From Chitinophaga pinensis (lineage in GTDB: Bacteria; Bacteroidota; Bacteroidia; UBA4408), in contig CAMAVS010000002.1 in NCBI GenBank assembly GCA_945861665.1, positions 330,427 to 394,426 on the forward strand: 64,000 nucleotides of DNA, given 5' to 3'. The position numbers and the translations under genes were made by a program. Positions within the stretch are counted from its first letter, which is position 1. Each line of letters starts with the position of its first letter. The notes beneath the pieces were generated by a model. It had not been told where the DNA came from. It did not search any database and saw only the letters and a program-made list of their open reading frames with translations. Positions 44,493 to 53,679 of this stretch are shown piece after piece.

Positions 44493-46193
44493 TTAATTTT
44501 TCTCCAGTTTTCCATCTTTGTAAACAGCCTCGGTTTTTAATTTCCCTTCTTGGTCAAAATATTGCCATTTACCATCACGAACACCCGTTTTAAATTTGCC
44601 TTTTTGCCATAAAATACCCCATTCGTACCAAGTTGTTTTTTTGCCGTCTTGCTTTCCTGTTTTGTAGTTCACTTCTTCAAAGTGCCCACCTGTTTCATAA
44701 TAAAATACCCAAAGCCCTTCTTTCAAGTAATTTTTATACTGCCCCTCTTCTTTTTTATTTCCGTTGTCGTACCATATTGTGCATTTCCCATTTTCTTTTC
44801 CAAATGCATATCCGCACTCTTTTATTTTCCCACCGTTTTCGTTCCAAAAGCTCCAAGCTCCAACTTTGATTCCATCTTTGTATGCACCTGAGTAATTTTG
44901 TTTTCCTGTGTCGTACCATCCATTCCAAGTGCCGTCCATTTTTCCTTTTTTAAAGCTGCCTTCATCCTTTTTTTGTCCGTTTTCGTAATAGGCTATCCAT
45001 AATCCTGTTTCTAAGTTTTCGCTGTAATTACCTTCTTGCAGTTTTGTGCCACTTTCAAAATAGGTAAGCCATAATCCGTTTTTTTGGTCATTCACAAAGT
45101 CCCCTTTTTTCCACAATGCTTTGTTTTTATAGTAATAAGTCCAAACGCTATCGTGCAATCCCCTTTTGTAATTCCCTTCGAATTCCTTTACACCATTTTT
45201 GTAAAAATAAATCCAATGTCCATTTTGTTTGTCTTCCTCAAAATAGCCTTGCATATCGGATGTTCCATCTTCGTTAAACCAGTTCCACAATCCTTCTTTT
45301 TGATTATTCGCATATAATCCTTCTTTTTGTAATTTTCCTGAAGAGAACCAGTGTGTGGCTTTTCCATTCATTTTTCCCGAAATATAGGTTGCTTGGAATT
45401 CTTTTTTCTCATCCGTGAAATAAAACACCCATTCACCAGTTTGTTGGCCATCTCTGTATTCTCCCTCCGATTTTTTCATGTCGTTTGCATAATAATTAAT
45501 AAGCTTTCCATTGCCACCTTTGATCCACTCTTTCCCTTTTTCATCGTTTAAAGTCCATAAAAAATAATTGTTATTTTTGTATTCTCCCTCTTCTTTTATT
45601 GATCCATTGAAGTGGAACGTAGTCCACTTACCATCTCGGTTGCCATTTTTATAATTTCCCCTTTTTTCAGTCTTGCCATTCTCATAGTAGGATGTATATA
45701 AGTCAGTAGGTTTATCTTCTTTGAAATTCCCATCCGCTTGCACATTACCATTTTCATAGTAGTAAATAAACTTTCCGTTCTTTTTTTTATTTTTAAAACT
45801 CTCTATACTTTTGGGTTTCCCATTGTCGTGCCAAGTGTTCCAAGTACTGTCAGGAACATCCAGCACGTAATAAGCAATTTGTGCTTTATTGCCGTTTATA
45901 TAATAATAGGTAGAAGGACCATTTTTTTTACCCCACCTATAAGTTTCTTCTGTTTTAGTTTTGCCATTTTCATAATAAAATAACCATTTCCCTTCTTCTT
46001 TCCCATCTTTATATTCGCCCTCTTTTGCTATTTTTCCATTTTCATACCAAAAAACAGAGCGTCCTTCTTGCATCCCATTTTTGTAGTTCTCAAAACTTTT
46101 TTTTGAGCCACTAGGGTATTTTTGTTCTAAAGGTTGAGCTGCTATTGACAACGACAAACATAAGAGATAGAAAACAATAGAGATACTTTTCAT
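44493..46193 (-). CDS. long secreted YwqK/MORN-variant repeat protein
   Basis: The 566-residue protein has a signal peptide (about 1-19, ending IAAQ). Nearly the whole remainder is about 24 tandem repeats of 22-23 residues built on NGK-x-x-EG-x-Y-K-x-G-x-x-x-G-x-W-x-x-Y-Y-E. Examples are ENGKIAKEGEYKDGKEEGKW and NGSIKEEGEYKNNNYFLWTL. The repeats are degenerate, so a recent expansion is unlikely. The variant MORN repeat forms a beta-meander solenoid. Databases may label it YwqK-family antitoxin, but no toxin is nearby. It has its own promoter box and is divergent from the MBL-rhodanese gene. Confidence 0.82.
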   Translation of the reverse strand: MKSISIVFYLLCLSLSIAAQPLEQKYPSGSKKSFENYKNGMQEGRSVFWYENGKIAKEGEYKDGKEEGKWLFYYENGKTKTEETYRWGKKNGPSTYYYINGNKAQIAYYVLDVPDSTWNTWHDNGKPKSIESFKNKKKNGKFIYYYENGNVQADGNFKEDKPTDLYTSYYENGKTEKRGNYKNGNRDGKWTTFHFNGSIKEEGEYKNNNYFLWTLNDEKGKEWIKGGNGKLINYYANDMKKSEGEYRDGQQTGEWVFYFTDEKKEFQATYISGKMNGKATHWFSSGKLQKEGLYANNQKEGLWNWFNEDGTSDMQGYFEEDKQNGHWIYFYKNGVKEFEGNYKRGLHDSVWTYYYKNKALWKKGDFVNDQKNGLWLTYFESGTKLQEGNYSENLETGLWIAYYENGQKKDEGSFKKGKMDGTWNGWYDTGKQNYSGAYKDGIKVGAWSFWNENGGKIKECGYAFGKENGKCTIWYDNGNKKEEGQYKNYLKEGLWVFYYETGGHFEEVNYKTGKQDGKKTTWYEWGILWQKGKFKTGVRDGKWQYFDQEGKLKTEAVYKDGKLEKN

Positions 46194-46212
46194 TTTTGTA
46201 AATTTGCTTTGT

Positions 46213-46220
46213 CAAATCTA
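46213..46220 (-). promoter_or_regulatory. -7 box for the long YwqK-repeat gene
   Basis: The minus strand reads TAGATTTG, a full TAnnTTTG match, 19 nt before the ATG. It is opposed by the box at 46257-46264 for the divergent gene. Confidence 0.55.
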
Positions 46221-46256
46221 AAAAAAATAGGATTGGACAAAGTGGGTATTATTTAC

Positions 46257-46264
46257 TATTTTTG
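46257..46264 (+). promoter_or_regulatory. -7 box for the MBL-rhodanese gene, four bases before the start codon
   Basis: TATTTTTG is followed by AACT and ATG 46269. A TTG lies about 20 bases further upstream. The geometry implies a leaderless mRNA. Confidence 0.6.
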
Positions 46265-46268
46265 AACT

Positions 46269-47660
46269 ATGTATATTGAACAACTTTACACAGGTTGCCT
46301 ATCGGAGGCTGCTTATTACATAGAGTCGAACGGAGAGGCTGCCATTATTGACCCTTTGCGAGAGACAGCTCCGTATATTGAAAAGGCAAAAAGCAGAGAT
46401 GCAAGCATAAAGTATATTTTTGAAACACATTTTCATGCAGATTTTGTATCCGGTCACGTTGATTTGGCAAAAAAAACAGGAGCTCAAATTGTATATGGAC
46501 CAACAGCACAAACCAATTACAAAATTATAAGTACTACCGATGGCGATATTTTTACCGTTGGAAAAATAAAAATTAAAGTACTACACACTCCGGGTCATAC
46601 GGCCGAATCATCTTGTTATTTATTGTTTGATGAGAATGGTAAGGAGTATGCTGTATTTAGTGGAGACACCTTATTTATTGGCGATGTAGGCAGGCCGGAT
46701 TTAGCGATAAAAAGTGATTTAACTCAAGAAGATTTAGCAGCAATGTTATTTGATTCCTTACGCAATAAAATAATGATTTTACCTGATGGTGTATTGGTGT
46801 ATCCAGCCCACGGTGAAGGTTCGGCTTGCGGAAAAAATATTAGCATCGAAAAATCATCCACCATTGGTGAGCAGAAAAAATTCAACTATGCTTTGCAGAA
46901 TATGAGCAAAAAGGAATTTGTTAAACAAGTTACTAATGGAATAATGCAAGCTCCTCAATATTTTGCAAAAAATGCTAATATCAATAAAAATGGTTATATA
47001 TCTATTGAGGAAGTGATGCACAGCGGAGCAAATCCAATGACTGCTATTCAGGTAGAGGTGTCTGTTAACAAAGGAGCCTTGATTTTAGATACCCGAAAAC
47101 CTGCAGAGTTTGGAACAGGATTTATTAAAGGAGCTTTGAATATTGGTATTGACGGGCAGTTTGCTGTTTGGGCAGGAACACTTATTATCGATATCAAGCG
47201 CCAAATAATTTTAATTACCGATAAAGGAAGAGAGGGAGAGGCTGTGTTGCGTCTGGCACGTGTGGGTTACGACAATAGCATTGGATATTTGGAAGGTGGA
47301 GTTGAGGCGTGGAAAAATTCAGGAAGACCATTGGGAACTATAAATTCGGTTAGTGCTTTGCAACTAGAAGAGTTGTTAAAAGATAAAAAATTAGATGTAT
47401 TGGATGTAAGAAAACCAGGTGAGTACAGCGCAGAGCATTTAAAAGGTGTTCCAAGTTGTCCGCTTGATTTTATGAATGAAAATATACCCGCCTTAGATAA
47501 AAGTAAAACCTATTATTTGCATTGTAAAAGCGGCTATCGCTCTATGATTGCAGGTTCAATGCTTGCAGGAAGTGGTTACCACATTGTGAATATTACAGAT
47601 GGTTTTGATGCCTTGAAAAACACTTCTTTACCAAAAGTTAGTGAAGATGTTACAGTATAA
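46269..47660 (+). CDS. metallo-beta-lactamase-fold hydrolase fused to two rhodanese domains (persulfide dioxygenase-like)
   Basis: The 463-residue protein starts with an MBL domain (1 to about 245). Its metal motif is ETHFHADFVSGH, then LHTPGHTAESSCY and SGDTLFIGDVGRPDLA, as in the ETHE1/persulfide dioxygenase group; DF stands where two-metal MBL enzymes have DH. Two rhodanese domains follow. The first (about 260-350) lacks the active Cys (LITDKGREGEA); the second (about 365-455) keeps it in LHCKSGYRSM. The likely role is sulfide or persulfide detoxification. It precedes homogentisate dioxygenase by 34 bp, probably by cotranscription only. Confidence 0.88.
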   Translation: MYIEQLYTGCLSEAAYYIESNGEAAIIDPLRETAPYIEKAKSRDASIKYIFETHFHADFVSGHVDLAKKTGAQIVYGPTAQTNYKIISTTDGDIFTVGKIKIKVLHTPGHTAESSCYLLFDENGKEYAVFSGDTLFIGDVGRPDLAIKSDLTQEDLAAMLFDSLRNKIMILPDGVLVYPAHGEGSACGKNISIEKSSTIGEQKKFNYALQNMSKKEFVKQVTNGIMQAPQYFAKNANINKNGYISIEEVMHSGANPMTAIQVEVSVNKGALILDTRKPAEFGTGFIKGALNIGIDGQFAVWAGTLIIDIKRQIILITDKGREGEAVLRLARVGYDNSIGYLEGGVEAWKNSGRPLGTINSVSALQLEELLKDKKLDVLDVRKPGEYSAEHLKGVPSCPLDFMNENIPALDKSKTYYLHCKSGYRSMIAGSMLAGSGYHIVNITDGFDALKNTSLPKVSEDVTV

Positions 47661-47694
47661 ATAAAGAAGCACCATTGTTATAATATAAATTCAA

Positions 47695-48852
47695 ATGCCT
47701 ATCTACCATAAACTCGGAAATTTTCCGCAAAAACGCCATACAACATTTACGAAACAGGATGGGAATTATTATTACGAGCAATTGTTCGGAACAGAAGGCT
47801 TTCACGGAATGTCATCCTTGTTGTACCATACACACCGGCCTACACAAGTAAAGGAAATTGGAAAAGCTTTAGATGTACGCCCTAAGATTGCAGTTGAGAA
47901 TAATATTAAAGCAATGATGTTAAAAGGGTTTAAAGTAAAACCCGTTGCCGATTTTTTAGAGAGTCGTAAAACCTTATTGGTGAACAGCGATGTGCATTTG
48001 GGCTTAGCAGCTCCGCAACAATCAATGTCTGATTATTTTTATAAAAATGCCGATGCCGATGAAATGATTTTTGTGCACAAAGGAAGTGGGACCCTAAAAA
48101 CCTTTATGGGCAATATTCCTTTTGAGTATGGTGATTATTTGATTATTCCTCGTGGAATGATTTATCAAATTGAATTTGATACTACTGAAAATCGCTTGTT
48201 TTATTTGGAATCGTTTAGCCCTATTTATTTTCCTAAACGATACAAAAATAATTTTGGACAATTGTTGGAGCATTCTCCCTTTTGTGAACGTGACCTTAAA
48301 TTGCCACAAGACTTGGAAACACACGATAAAAAGGGCGATTTTACAATTAAAATAAAAAAGCAAGGAATTATTCATCCGGTTGTTTATGCCAGTCACCCTT
48401 TCGATGTAATTGGGTGGGATGGATTTAATTATCCTTATGGTTTTTCCATCCATAATTTCGAACCCATTACAGGCAGAGTGCATCAACCTCCACCAGTGCA
48501 CCAAACTTTTGAAACTGACACGTTTGTAGTTTGTTCCTTTTGTCCGCGTTTGTACGATTATCATCCACAGTCTATACCGGCACCTTATAATCACAGCAAC
48601 ATTGATTCCGATGAGGTATTGTATTATGTTGATGGTGATTTTATGAGCCGTAACAATATTGAACAAGGCGATATATCGTTACACCCGAAGGGGATTCCGC
48701 ATGGACCTGCACCGGGTGCTATGGAGCGTAGCATTGGCCAAACTAAAACCGAAGAACTTGCTTTAATGGTGGACACTTTTAAGCCATTAATGGTAACACA
48801 GGAGGCCTTGGACATTGATGATGGTGCATATTACAAAAGTTGGGTGGAATAA
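47695..48852 (+). CDS. hmgA: homogentisate 1,2-dioxygenase
   Basis: The enzyme opens the ring of homogentisate to maleylacetoacetate in tyrosine catabolism. The 385-residue protein has the cupin-type fold. The metal region is visible as APYNHSNIDSDEVLYYVDG (His, Glu) and ISLHPKGIPHGPAPGAMERS (His), with FSIHNFEPITGRVHQPPPVH before it. The length is shorter than the human enzyme (about 445) but typical of this bacterial form. The preceding enzyme, hpd, lies at 33509; the following ones, maleylacetoacetate isomerase and fumarylacetoacetase, are not in the window. Confidence 0.92.
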   Translation: MPIYHKLGNFPQKRHTTFTKQDGNYYYEQLFGTEGFHGMSSLLYHTHRPTQVKEIGKALDVRPKIAVENNIKAMMLKGFKVKPVADFLESRKTLLVNSDVHLGLAAPQQSMSDYFYKNADADEMIFVHKGSGTLKTFMGNIPFEYGDYLIIPRGMIYQIEFDTTENRLFYLESFSPIYFPKRYKNNFGQLLEHSPFCERDLKLPQDLETHDKKGDFTIKIKKQGIIHPVVYASHPFDVIGWDGFNYPYGFSIHNFEPITGRVHQPPPVHQTFETDTFVVCSFCPRLYDYHPQSIPAPYNHSNIDSDEVLYYVDGDFMSRNNIEQGDISLHPKGIPHGPAPGAMERSIGQTKTEELALMVDTFKPLMVTQEALDIDDGAYYKSWVE

Positions 48853-48903
48853 GCCTGTTTTTTGTTGGCTTACCATTACTCACACAAGCAAATCGACCAA
48901 TTT

Positions 48904-48937
48904 TTTGTTCGTACTTTCAAAATAAATGCTATCTTTG
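48904..48937 (+). promoter_or_regulatory. promoter of the DUF177-rpmF-plsX-fabH-acc cluster
   Basis: TTTG (48904-48907) and TATCTTTG (48930-48937) are separated by 22 bases, agreeing with both the -33 and -7 elements of Bacteroidota promoters. The DUF177 start codon at 48967 lies 29 bases downstream. Confidence 0.65.
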
Positions 48938-48966
48938 CCCTCCTTTCTAAAATTTTGAGGGGAAAA

Positions 48967-49500
48967 ATGGCATATTTGGATCAATTTACAATCCCTTTTT
49001 TGGGATTAAGTTTAGGAGAACACGAGTACGAGTTCCAAATAACCAATGCGTTCTTTGAGCAGGAGGGTTTTATGGATTCCGAAATTAAAAGTGCCGATGT
49101 TAAGGTAAAGGTGCTTTTGAACAGACAGGAAACCCTACTTATACTAAATTTCGATATCGAAGCCACTATAGGCGTTGATTGCGACAGGTGTTTAACAAAT
49201 TATTCCTTGCCTGTAAATTCGCAACAAAAGCTCATTGTAAAATTTGATAACGAACCGTATAACGATACCGATGATATATTGGTATTAAGTCCCTCCACAA
49301 CAATTTTGAATTTAGCACAAACGCTATATGAATACTTGGGTTTGTTGTTGCCATACCAGCGAATACCTTGTGAAGATAAGGAAGATACCTCTTTGTGCGA
49401 CAAAGAAGTATTGAATAAGTTAGAACAATATTCGCTAAAAAGTACAGAACAAAATGATAGTAGGTGGGAAGCACTGAAGAAAATAAAAACAAAAGAATAA
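48967..49500 (+). CDS. DUF177 (YceD-like) protein
   Basis: The protein has 177 residues from ATG 48967 (MAYLDQFTIPFLGLS). An upstream in-frame ATG at 48862 is rejected because it precedes the promoter. DUF177 proteins are encoded beside rpmF and bind or help process 23S rRNA in other bacteria. The core pattern is DCDRCLTNYSLPVNSQQKL (CxxC) and a late CEDKEDTSLCD segment, both present. The basic/acidic C-terminus ends DSRWEALKKIKTKE, a familiar ending for this family. It lies 19 bp before rpmF. Confidence 0.9.
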   Translation: MAYLDQFTIPFLGLSLGEHEYEFQITNAFFEQEGFMDSEIKSADVKVKVLLNRQETLLILNFDIEATIGVDCDRCLTNYSLPVNSQQKLIVKFDNEPYNDTDDILVLSPSTTILNLAQTLYEYLGLLLPYQRIPCEDKEDTSLCDKEVLNKLEQYSLKSTEQNDSRWEALKKIKTKE

Positions 49501-49519
49501 ACACTAATAAAAAAGTAAA

Positions 49520-49705
49520 ATGCCACATCCTAAACGAAAGATCTCGAAATCGAGACGCGACAAAAGAAGAACACACGATAATGCAGTACCAAGTACTTTG
49601 TTTGTAGATCCTACAACCGGTGATGTTTCATTATTGCACCGTGTAAATACCGAAACAGGTATGTACAGAGGTAAAAAAGTAATGAAAGGTACTAAAGAAG
49701 CTTAA
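49520..49705 (+). CDS. rpmF: 50S ribosomal protein L32 (zinc-free form)
   Basis: The 61-residue protein starts PHPKRKISKSRRDKRRTHDN, the canonical L32 N-terminus. The zinc-ribbon half lacks all four Cys: where other L32 have CPNCG and CGxCG, this has DPTTG and NTETG, then MYRGKKV. This C-minus form is known in other Bacteroidota. The gene is between DUF177 and plsX, the classical order. Confidence 0.95.
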   Translation: MPHPKRKISKSRRDKRRTHDNAVPSTLFVDPTTGDVSLLHRVNTETGMYRGKKVMKGTKEA

Positions 49706-49716
49706 TCTGTTTTTTG

Positions 49717-50655
49717 ATGAAGATAGGTTTAGATGTAATGGGTGGCGACTTTGCCCCCAAAGCTACTATCGGAGGAGCCATATTGGCTCAAGCCGAATTG
49801 CCCTCTTCTGTTAAAATTGTACTTATAGGGAAGAAGGGTCTTATAGAGAAGGAACTCTTAATGCAAGGGGCGAGTTCCGAAAACTTTGAGATAATAGATG
49901 CTCAGGAGATAATAGAAATGGCCGAACACCCCACAAAGGCCTACTCACAAAAACCCAACTCAAGTATATCACTTGGGTTTTCTTCGTTAAAGGAAGGGAA
50001 GATTGATTCTTTTGCAAGTGTAGGAAATACAGGCGCAATGTTGGTAGGCTCCATGCTTACAGTAAAAACAATTACGGGTGTCATTCGTCCATGTAGCATA
50101 TCAGTCTTGCCAAAGGAGAGTGGTGGTGTTAGTCTTGTTTTAGATGTTGGAACCAATGTCGATTGTAAGCCTGATGTGTTGTATCAGTATGGAATGTTAG
50201 GGTCTTTGTTTGCTCAACATGTTTATAATATTGAAAATCCGAAAGTAGGGTTACTGAATATTGGCGAAGAAGCCGAAAAAGGAAATCTAGTAAGCCAATC
50301 AGCACATAATTTAATGACAAATAGTAAGCATTTTAACTTTATTGGTAATGTTGAGGGTCGCGATTTGTTTTCAGAAAATGTAGACGTAATTGTATGTGAT
50401 GGATTTACCGGAAATGTGGTATTAAAAGAAGTTGAAGCATTTTATACGCTAATAAAAAAGCGCAATATCGATGATACCTATTTTAATCGTTTTAATTATG
50501 AATTGTACGGTGGAAGTCCCGTGTTGGGTATAAATTCAACGGTAATGATTGGTCACGGGATATCAAGTCCTTTGGCGATAAAAAATTTGCTGCTGCTTTC
50601 AAAAAAAGTAGTGGAATTAAAATTGTCTGACAAAATAAAACAATCCTTTAGCTAA
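49717..50655 (+). CDS. plsX: phosphate acyltransferase PlsX
   Basis: The enzyme makes acyl-phosphate from acyl-ACP for phospholipid synthesis. The 312-residue protein starts KIGLDVMGGDFAPKATIGGA and shows NTGAMLVGSML, VLDVGTNVDCKPDVLYQYG, LLNIGEEAEKG and VIVCDGFTGNVVLK, all PlsX blocks. ATG 49717 is chosen over the in-frame TTG three bases upstream. Its stop codon shares one base with the fabH ATG. Confidence 0.96.
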   Translation: MKIGLDVMGGDFAPKATIGGAILAQAELPSSVKIVLIGKKGLIEKELLMQGASSENFEIIDAQEIIEMAEHPTKAYSQKPNSSISLGFSSLKEGKIDSFASVGNTGAMLVGSMLTVKTITGVIRPCSISVLPKESGGVSLVLDVGTNVDCKPDVLYQYGMLGSLFAQHVYNIENPKVGLLNIGEEAEKGNLVSQSAHNLMTNSKHFNFIGNVEGRDLFSENVDVIVCDGFTGNVVLKEVEAFYTLIKKRNIDDTYFNRFNYELYGGSPVLGINSTVMIGHGISSPLAIKNLLLLSKKVVELKLSDKIKQSFS

Positions 50656-51650
50656 TGACAAAAATAAGAGCCGCCATAACAGCTGTAAACGGATATGTTC
50701 CCGATTACATTCTAACCAACAAAGAGTTAGAAAAATTGGTAGACACCACAGAAGATTGGATTCTTACTCGCACCGGGATTGAGGAGCGTAGAATACTTAA
50801 AGGTGAAGGAAAAGCAACATCCGATATGTGTGTCGAAGCTATCAACAAACTATTAGAAAAGCGCGGAATATCAGCAATGGAGATTGATATGTTAATTGTT
50901 GGTACAGTAACTCCCGATATGGTTTTCCCCTCTACAGCAAATATTATATGTGATAAAATAGGAGCAAAAAATGCTTGGGGATATGATGTTAGTGCGGCTT
51001 GTTCGGGATTTATATATTCCTTGGTTACAGCTTCAAAATTTATTGAAACCGGAACACACAAAAAAATATTGGTAGTTGGTGCCGATAAAATGTCGTCTAT
51101 CATTGATTATCAAGATAGGTCAACTTGTATCATATTTGGTGATGGTGCAGGAGTTGTGTTATTGGAACCATCAACGGACGAAAATGGAATAGTGGATTCT
51201 ATTTTACGTTCAGATGGTTCAGGCAGAAATTATTTACATCAAAAGGCAGGTGGTTCATTAAAACCAGCCTCTCATCAAACTGTAGATGCGCGAGAACACG
51301 CTGTTTACCAAGAAGGGAAAACAGTATATAAGTTTGCCGTAAAAAATATGGCCGATGTTTCTGCAGAAATTATGGAGCGTAATAATTTAACGAGTGATGA
51401 TGTGGCTTGGTTGGTAGCACACCAAGCAAATAAACGAATTATTGATGCAACTGCAAGCAGAATGGGTTTGGGGCCCGAGAAAGTAATGTTAAACATTCAG
51501 CGTTATGGAAATACCACAGCAGGAACAATTCCTTTGTGTTTGTGGGATTATGAAAAACAGTTAAAAAAAGGAGATAATCTTATTATTTCGGCTTTTGGCG
51601 GTGGATTTACTTGGGGTGCTATTTACCTTAAATGGGCATATAACAGTTAA
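50655..51650 (+). CDS. fabH: 3-oxoacyl-ACP synthase III
   Basis: The enzyme condenses an acyl-CoA with malonyl-ACP to start fatty-acid chains. The 331-residue protein has the catalytic Cys116 in SAACSGFIYSL, His in VAHQANKRI (about 257) and Asn in RYGNTTAGTIPL (about 287). FGDGAGVVLLE is the second conserved block. It overlaps plsX by one base and is followed by accB. Confidence 0.97.
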   Translation: MTKIRAAITAVNGYVPDYILTNKELEKLVDTTEDWILTRTGIEERRILKGEGKATSDMCVEAINKLLEKRGISAMEIDMLIVGTVTPDMVFPSTANIICDKIGAKNAWGYDVSAACSGFIYSLVTASKFIETGTHKKILVVGADKMSSIIDYQDRSTCIIFGDGAGVVLLEPSTDENGIVDSILRSDGSGRNYLHQKAGGSLKPASHQTVDAREHAVYQEGKTVYKFAVKNMADVSAEIMERNNLTSDDVAWLVAHQANKRIIDATASRMGLGPEKVMLNIQRYGNTTAGTIPLCLWDYEKQLKKGDNLIISAFGGGFTWGAIYLKWAYNS

Positions 51651-51706
51651 TTATTTAAATATAAAATTTTTTATACTTTTATCTAAAATATTCAAACAAC
51701 AGCAAT

Positions 51707-52186
51707 ATGGAATTAAAAGAAATTCAAGACCTAATAAAGTTTGTCGCTAAGTCGGGTGTAAGTGAAGTTGAGTTGGAATCAAAAGGCTTTAAAATTGTAA
51801 TTAAAACACCTGCCGGACATATCAGCGAGCCTACTCATATTCAAGCTACTGTCCAAGCCGCCCCAGCTGTTATTGCACCGATAGTAAGTGTTCAACAAAC
51901 AGCTCCGGTTGTTCAACAAACAGAACAAGTTAATAGTGAAGCGAAATATATCACCATTAAATCGCCAATGATTGGAACTTTTTATCGTTCTGCTGGACCA
52001 GACAAACCTATATTTGTAAACATAGGTGATGAAATTAAGCCCGGAAAGGTTACTTGTATAATTGAAGCAATGAAATTATTCAATGAAATCGAAAGCGATA
52101 TAACAGGGAAAATTGTAAAAGTATTGGTGAATGATGCAAGTCCAGTGGAGTACGATCAACCATTATTTTTAGTGGATCCGAGTTAA
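51707..52186 (+). CDS. accB: biotin carboxyl carrier protein of acetyl-CoA carboxylase
   Basis: The 159-residue protein has an N-terminal helical domain, a Pro/Ala/Gln/Val-rich linker (about 47-75) and a biotinyl domain whose biotin is attached at Lys123 in IIEAMKLFNEIE. SPMIGTFYRSAGPDKP begins the domain. It lies 56 bp after fabH and 128 bp before accC, in the usual order. Confidence 0.97.
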   Translation: MELKEIQDLIKFVAKSGVSEVELESKGFKIVIKTPAGHISEPTHIQATVQAAPAVIAPIVSVQQTAPVVQQTEQVNSEAKYITIKSPMIGTFYRSAGPDKPIFVNIGDEIKPGKVTCIIEAMKLFNEIESDITGKIVKVLVNDASPVEYDQPLFLVDPS

Positions 52187-52314
52187 TTTGATAATTTATA
52201 TATGCGCTAATTAATATATGAAAAACAGTTCCATTCATTTGTTAGCCTTATCTTCAGATTTCCACATCAGTGGGCCCTTGCGGACAAATTATATAATTTT
52301 CAATTTTAAAAAAT

Positions 52315-53655
52315 ATGTTTAAGAAAATACTAATAGCAAACCGAGGTGAAATAGCCTTGAGAATAATACGTACCTGTCGTGAAATGGGAATTAAAACAAT
52401 TGCTGTTTATTCCACTGCCGACAAGGAAAGTTTACACGTTAAATTTGCAGACGAGGCCGTTTGTATTGGCCCTCCGCCAAGTAAAGATTCTTATTTAAAT
52501 ATTCCCAATATTATATCGGCTGCTGAAATTACCAATGCCGATGCTATACATCCCGGCTATGGCTTTTTATCGGAGAATGCAAAGTTTTCGAAAATTTGTA
52601 AGGAGCACGGAATAAAATTTATTGGAGCTTCGCCCGAAATGATTGAAGGGATGGGCGATAAATCGAATGCCAAAGATACAATGAAAAAAGCAGGAGTTCC
52701 AACTATTCCGGGTTCGGATGGATTATTGGAAAGTGTTGAGCAGGGAATAAAAATTGCAAAAAAAATAAAATACCCCGTAATATTAAAAGCTACTGCAGGT
52801 GGTGGTGGTAGAGGTATGCGTATAGTTTGGAAAGACGAGGAGATGCAAGGCGCTTGGGATTCGGCCAAACAAGAGGCTGGAGCAGCATTCGGTAACGATG
52901 GAATGTATCTTGAAAAATACATCGAAGAACCTCGCCATATCGAAATACAAGTTGTAGGTGACCAGTTTGGAAAAGCATGCCACTTAAGCGAGAGAGATTG
53001 CTCTATTCAAAGAAGACACCAAAAATTGGCGGAAGAAACACCGTCTCCGTTTATGACGGATGAATTGCGTAACCGTATGGGCGAAGCTGCTATTAATGCA
53101 GCTTTGGCAGTAAAATATGAAGGCGTAGGAACAGTAGAGTTTTTGGTTGACAAGCACCGTGAGTTTTATTTTATGGAAATGAATACTCGTATTCAGGTTG
53201 AGCACCCTATTACAGAAGAGGTAATTGATTACGATTTAATTCGCGAGCAAATATTGGTAGCAGCGGGCACACCTATTTCAGGAAAAAATTATTATCCGCA
53301 ATTACACGCCATTGAATGTAGAATAAATGCAGAAGATCCCTTTAATGGTTTTAGGCCATCACCGGGAAAAATTACTGTATTACACACACCGGGAGGTCAT
53401 GGTATTCGCGTTGATTCACATATTTATGCAGGATATACTATTCCGCCTAATTACGATTCAATGATTGCAAAATTAATAACCGTTGCTCAAACAAGAGGGG
53501 AAGCTATCGCTAAAATGCACCGTGCGTTGAGCGAGTATGTTATTGAAGGAGTAAAAACTACTATTCCATTCCATTTACGTTTAATGAAAAACGAAGATTT
53601 TATAAAAGGTAATTACACTACCAAGTTTATGGAATCGTTTGATTTAAAAGAATAA
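52315..53655 (+). CDS. accC: biotin carboxylase subunit of acetyl-CoA carboxylase
   Basis: The 446-residue ATP-grasp enzyme carboxylates biotin on AccB. Landmarks are [46 protein letters not shown] (ATP-binding Gly loop), [28 protein letters not shown] (catalytic Glu and Arg) and RINAEDP. Full length. No other carboxylase subunit is here; accA and accD are elsewhere in the genome. Confidence 0.97.
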   Translation: MFKKILIANRGEIALRIIRTCREMGIKTIAVYSTADKESLHVKFADEAVCIGPPPSKDSYLNIPNIISAAEITNADAIHPGYGFLSENAKFSKICKEHGIKFIGASPEMIEGMGDKSNAKDTMKKAGVPTIPGSDGLLESVEQGIKIAKKIKYPVILKATAGGGGRGMRIVWKDEEMQGAWDSAKQEAGAAFGNDGMYLEKYIEEPRHIEIQVVGDQFGKACHLSERDCSIQRRHQKLAEETPSPFMTDELRNRMGEAAINAALAVKYEGVGTVEFLVDKHREFYFMEMNTRIQVEHPITEEVIDYDLIREQILVAAGTPISGKNYYPQLHAIECRINAEDPFNGFRPSPGKITVLHTPGGHGIRVDSHIYAGYTIPPNYDSMIAKLITVAQTRGEAIAKMHRALSEYVIEGVKTTIPFHLRLMKNEDFIKGNYTTKFMESFDLKE

Positions 53656-53679
53656 ATAGCGTTTTTAAGAAAACACTGT

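Noticed and set aside
48862..48966. 35-residue N-terminal extension of DUF177
   Set aside because: It runs across the -33/-7 promoter at 48904-48937; ATG 48967 begins the family domain.
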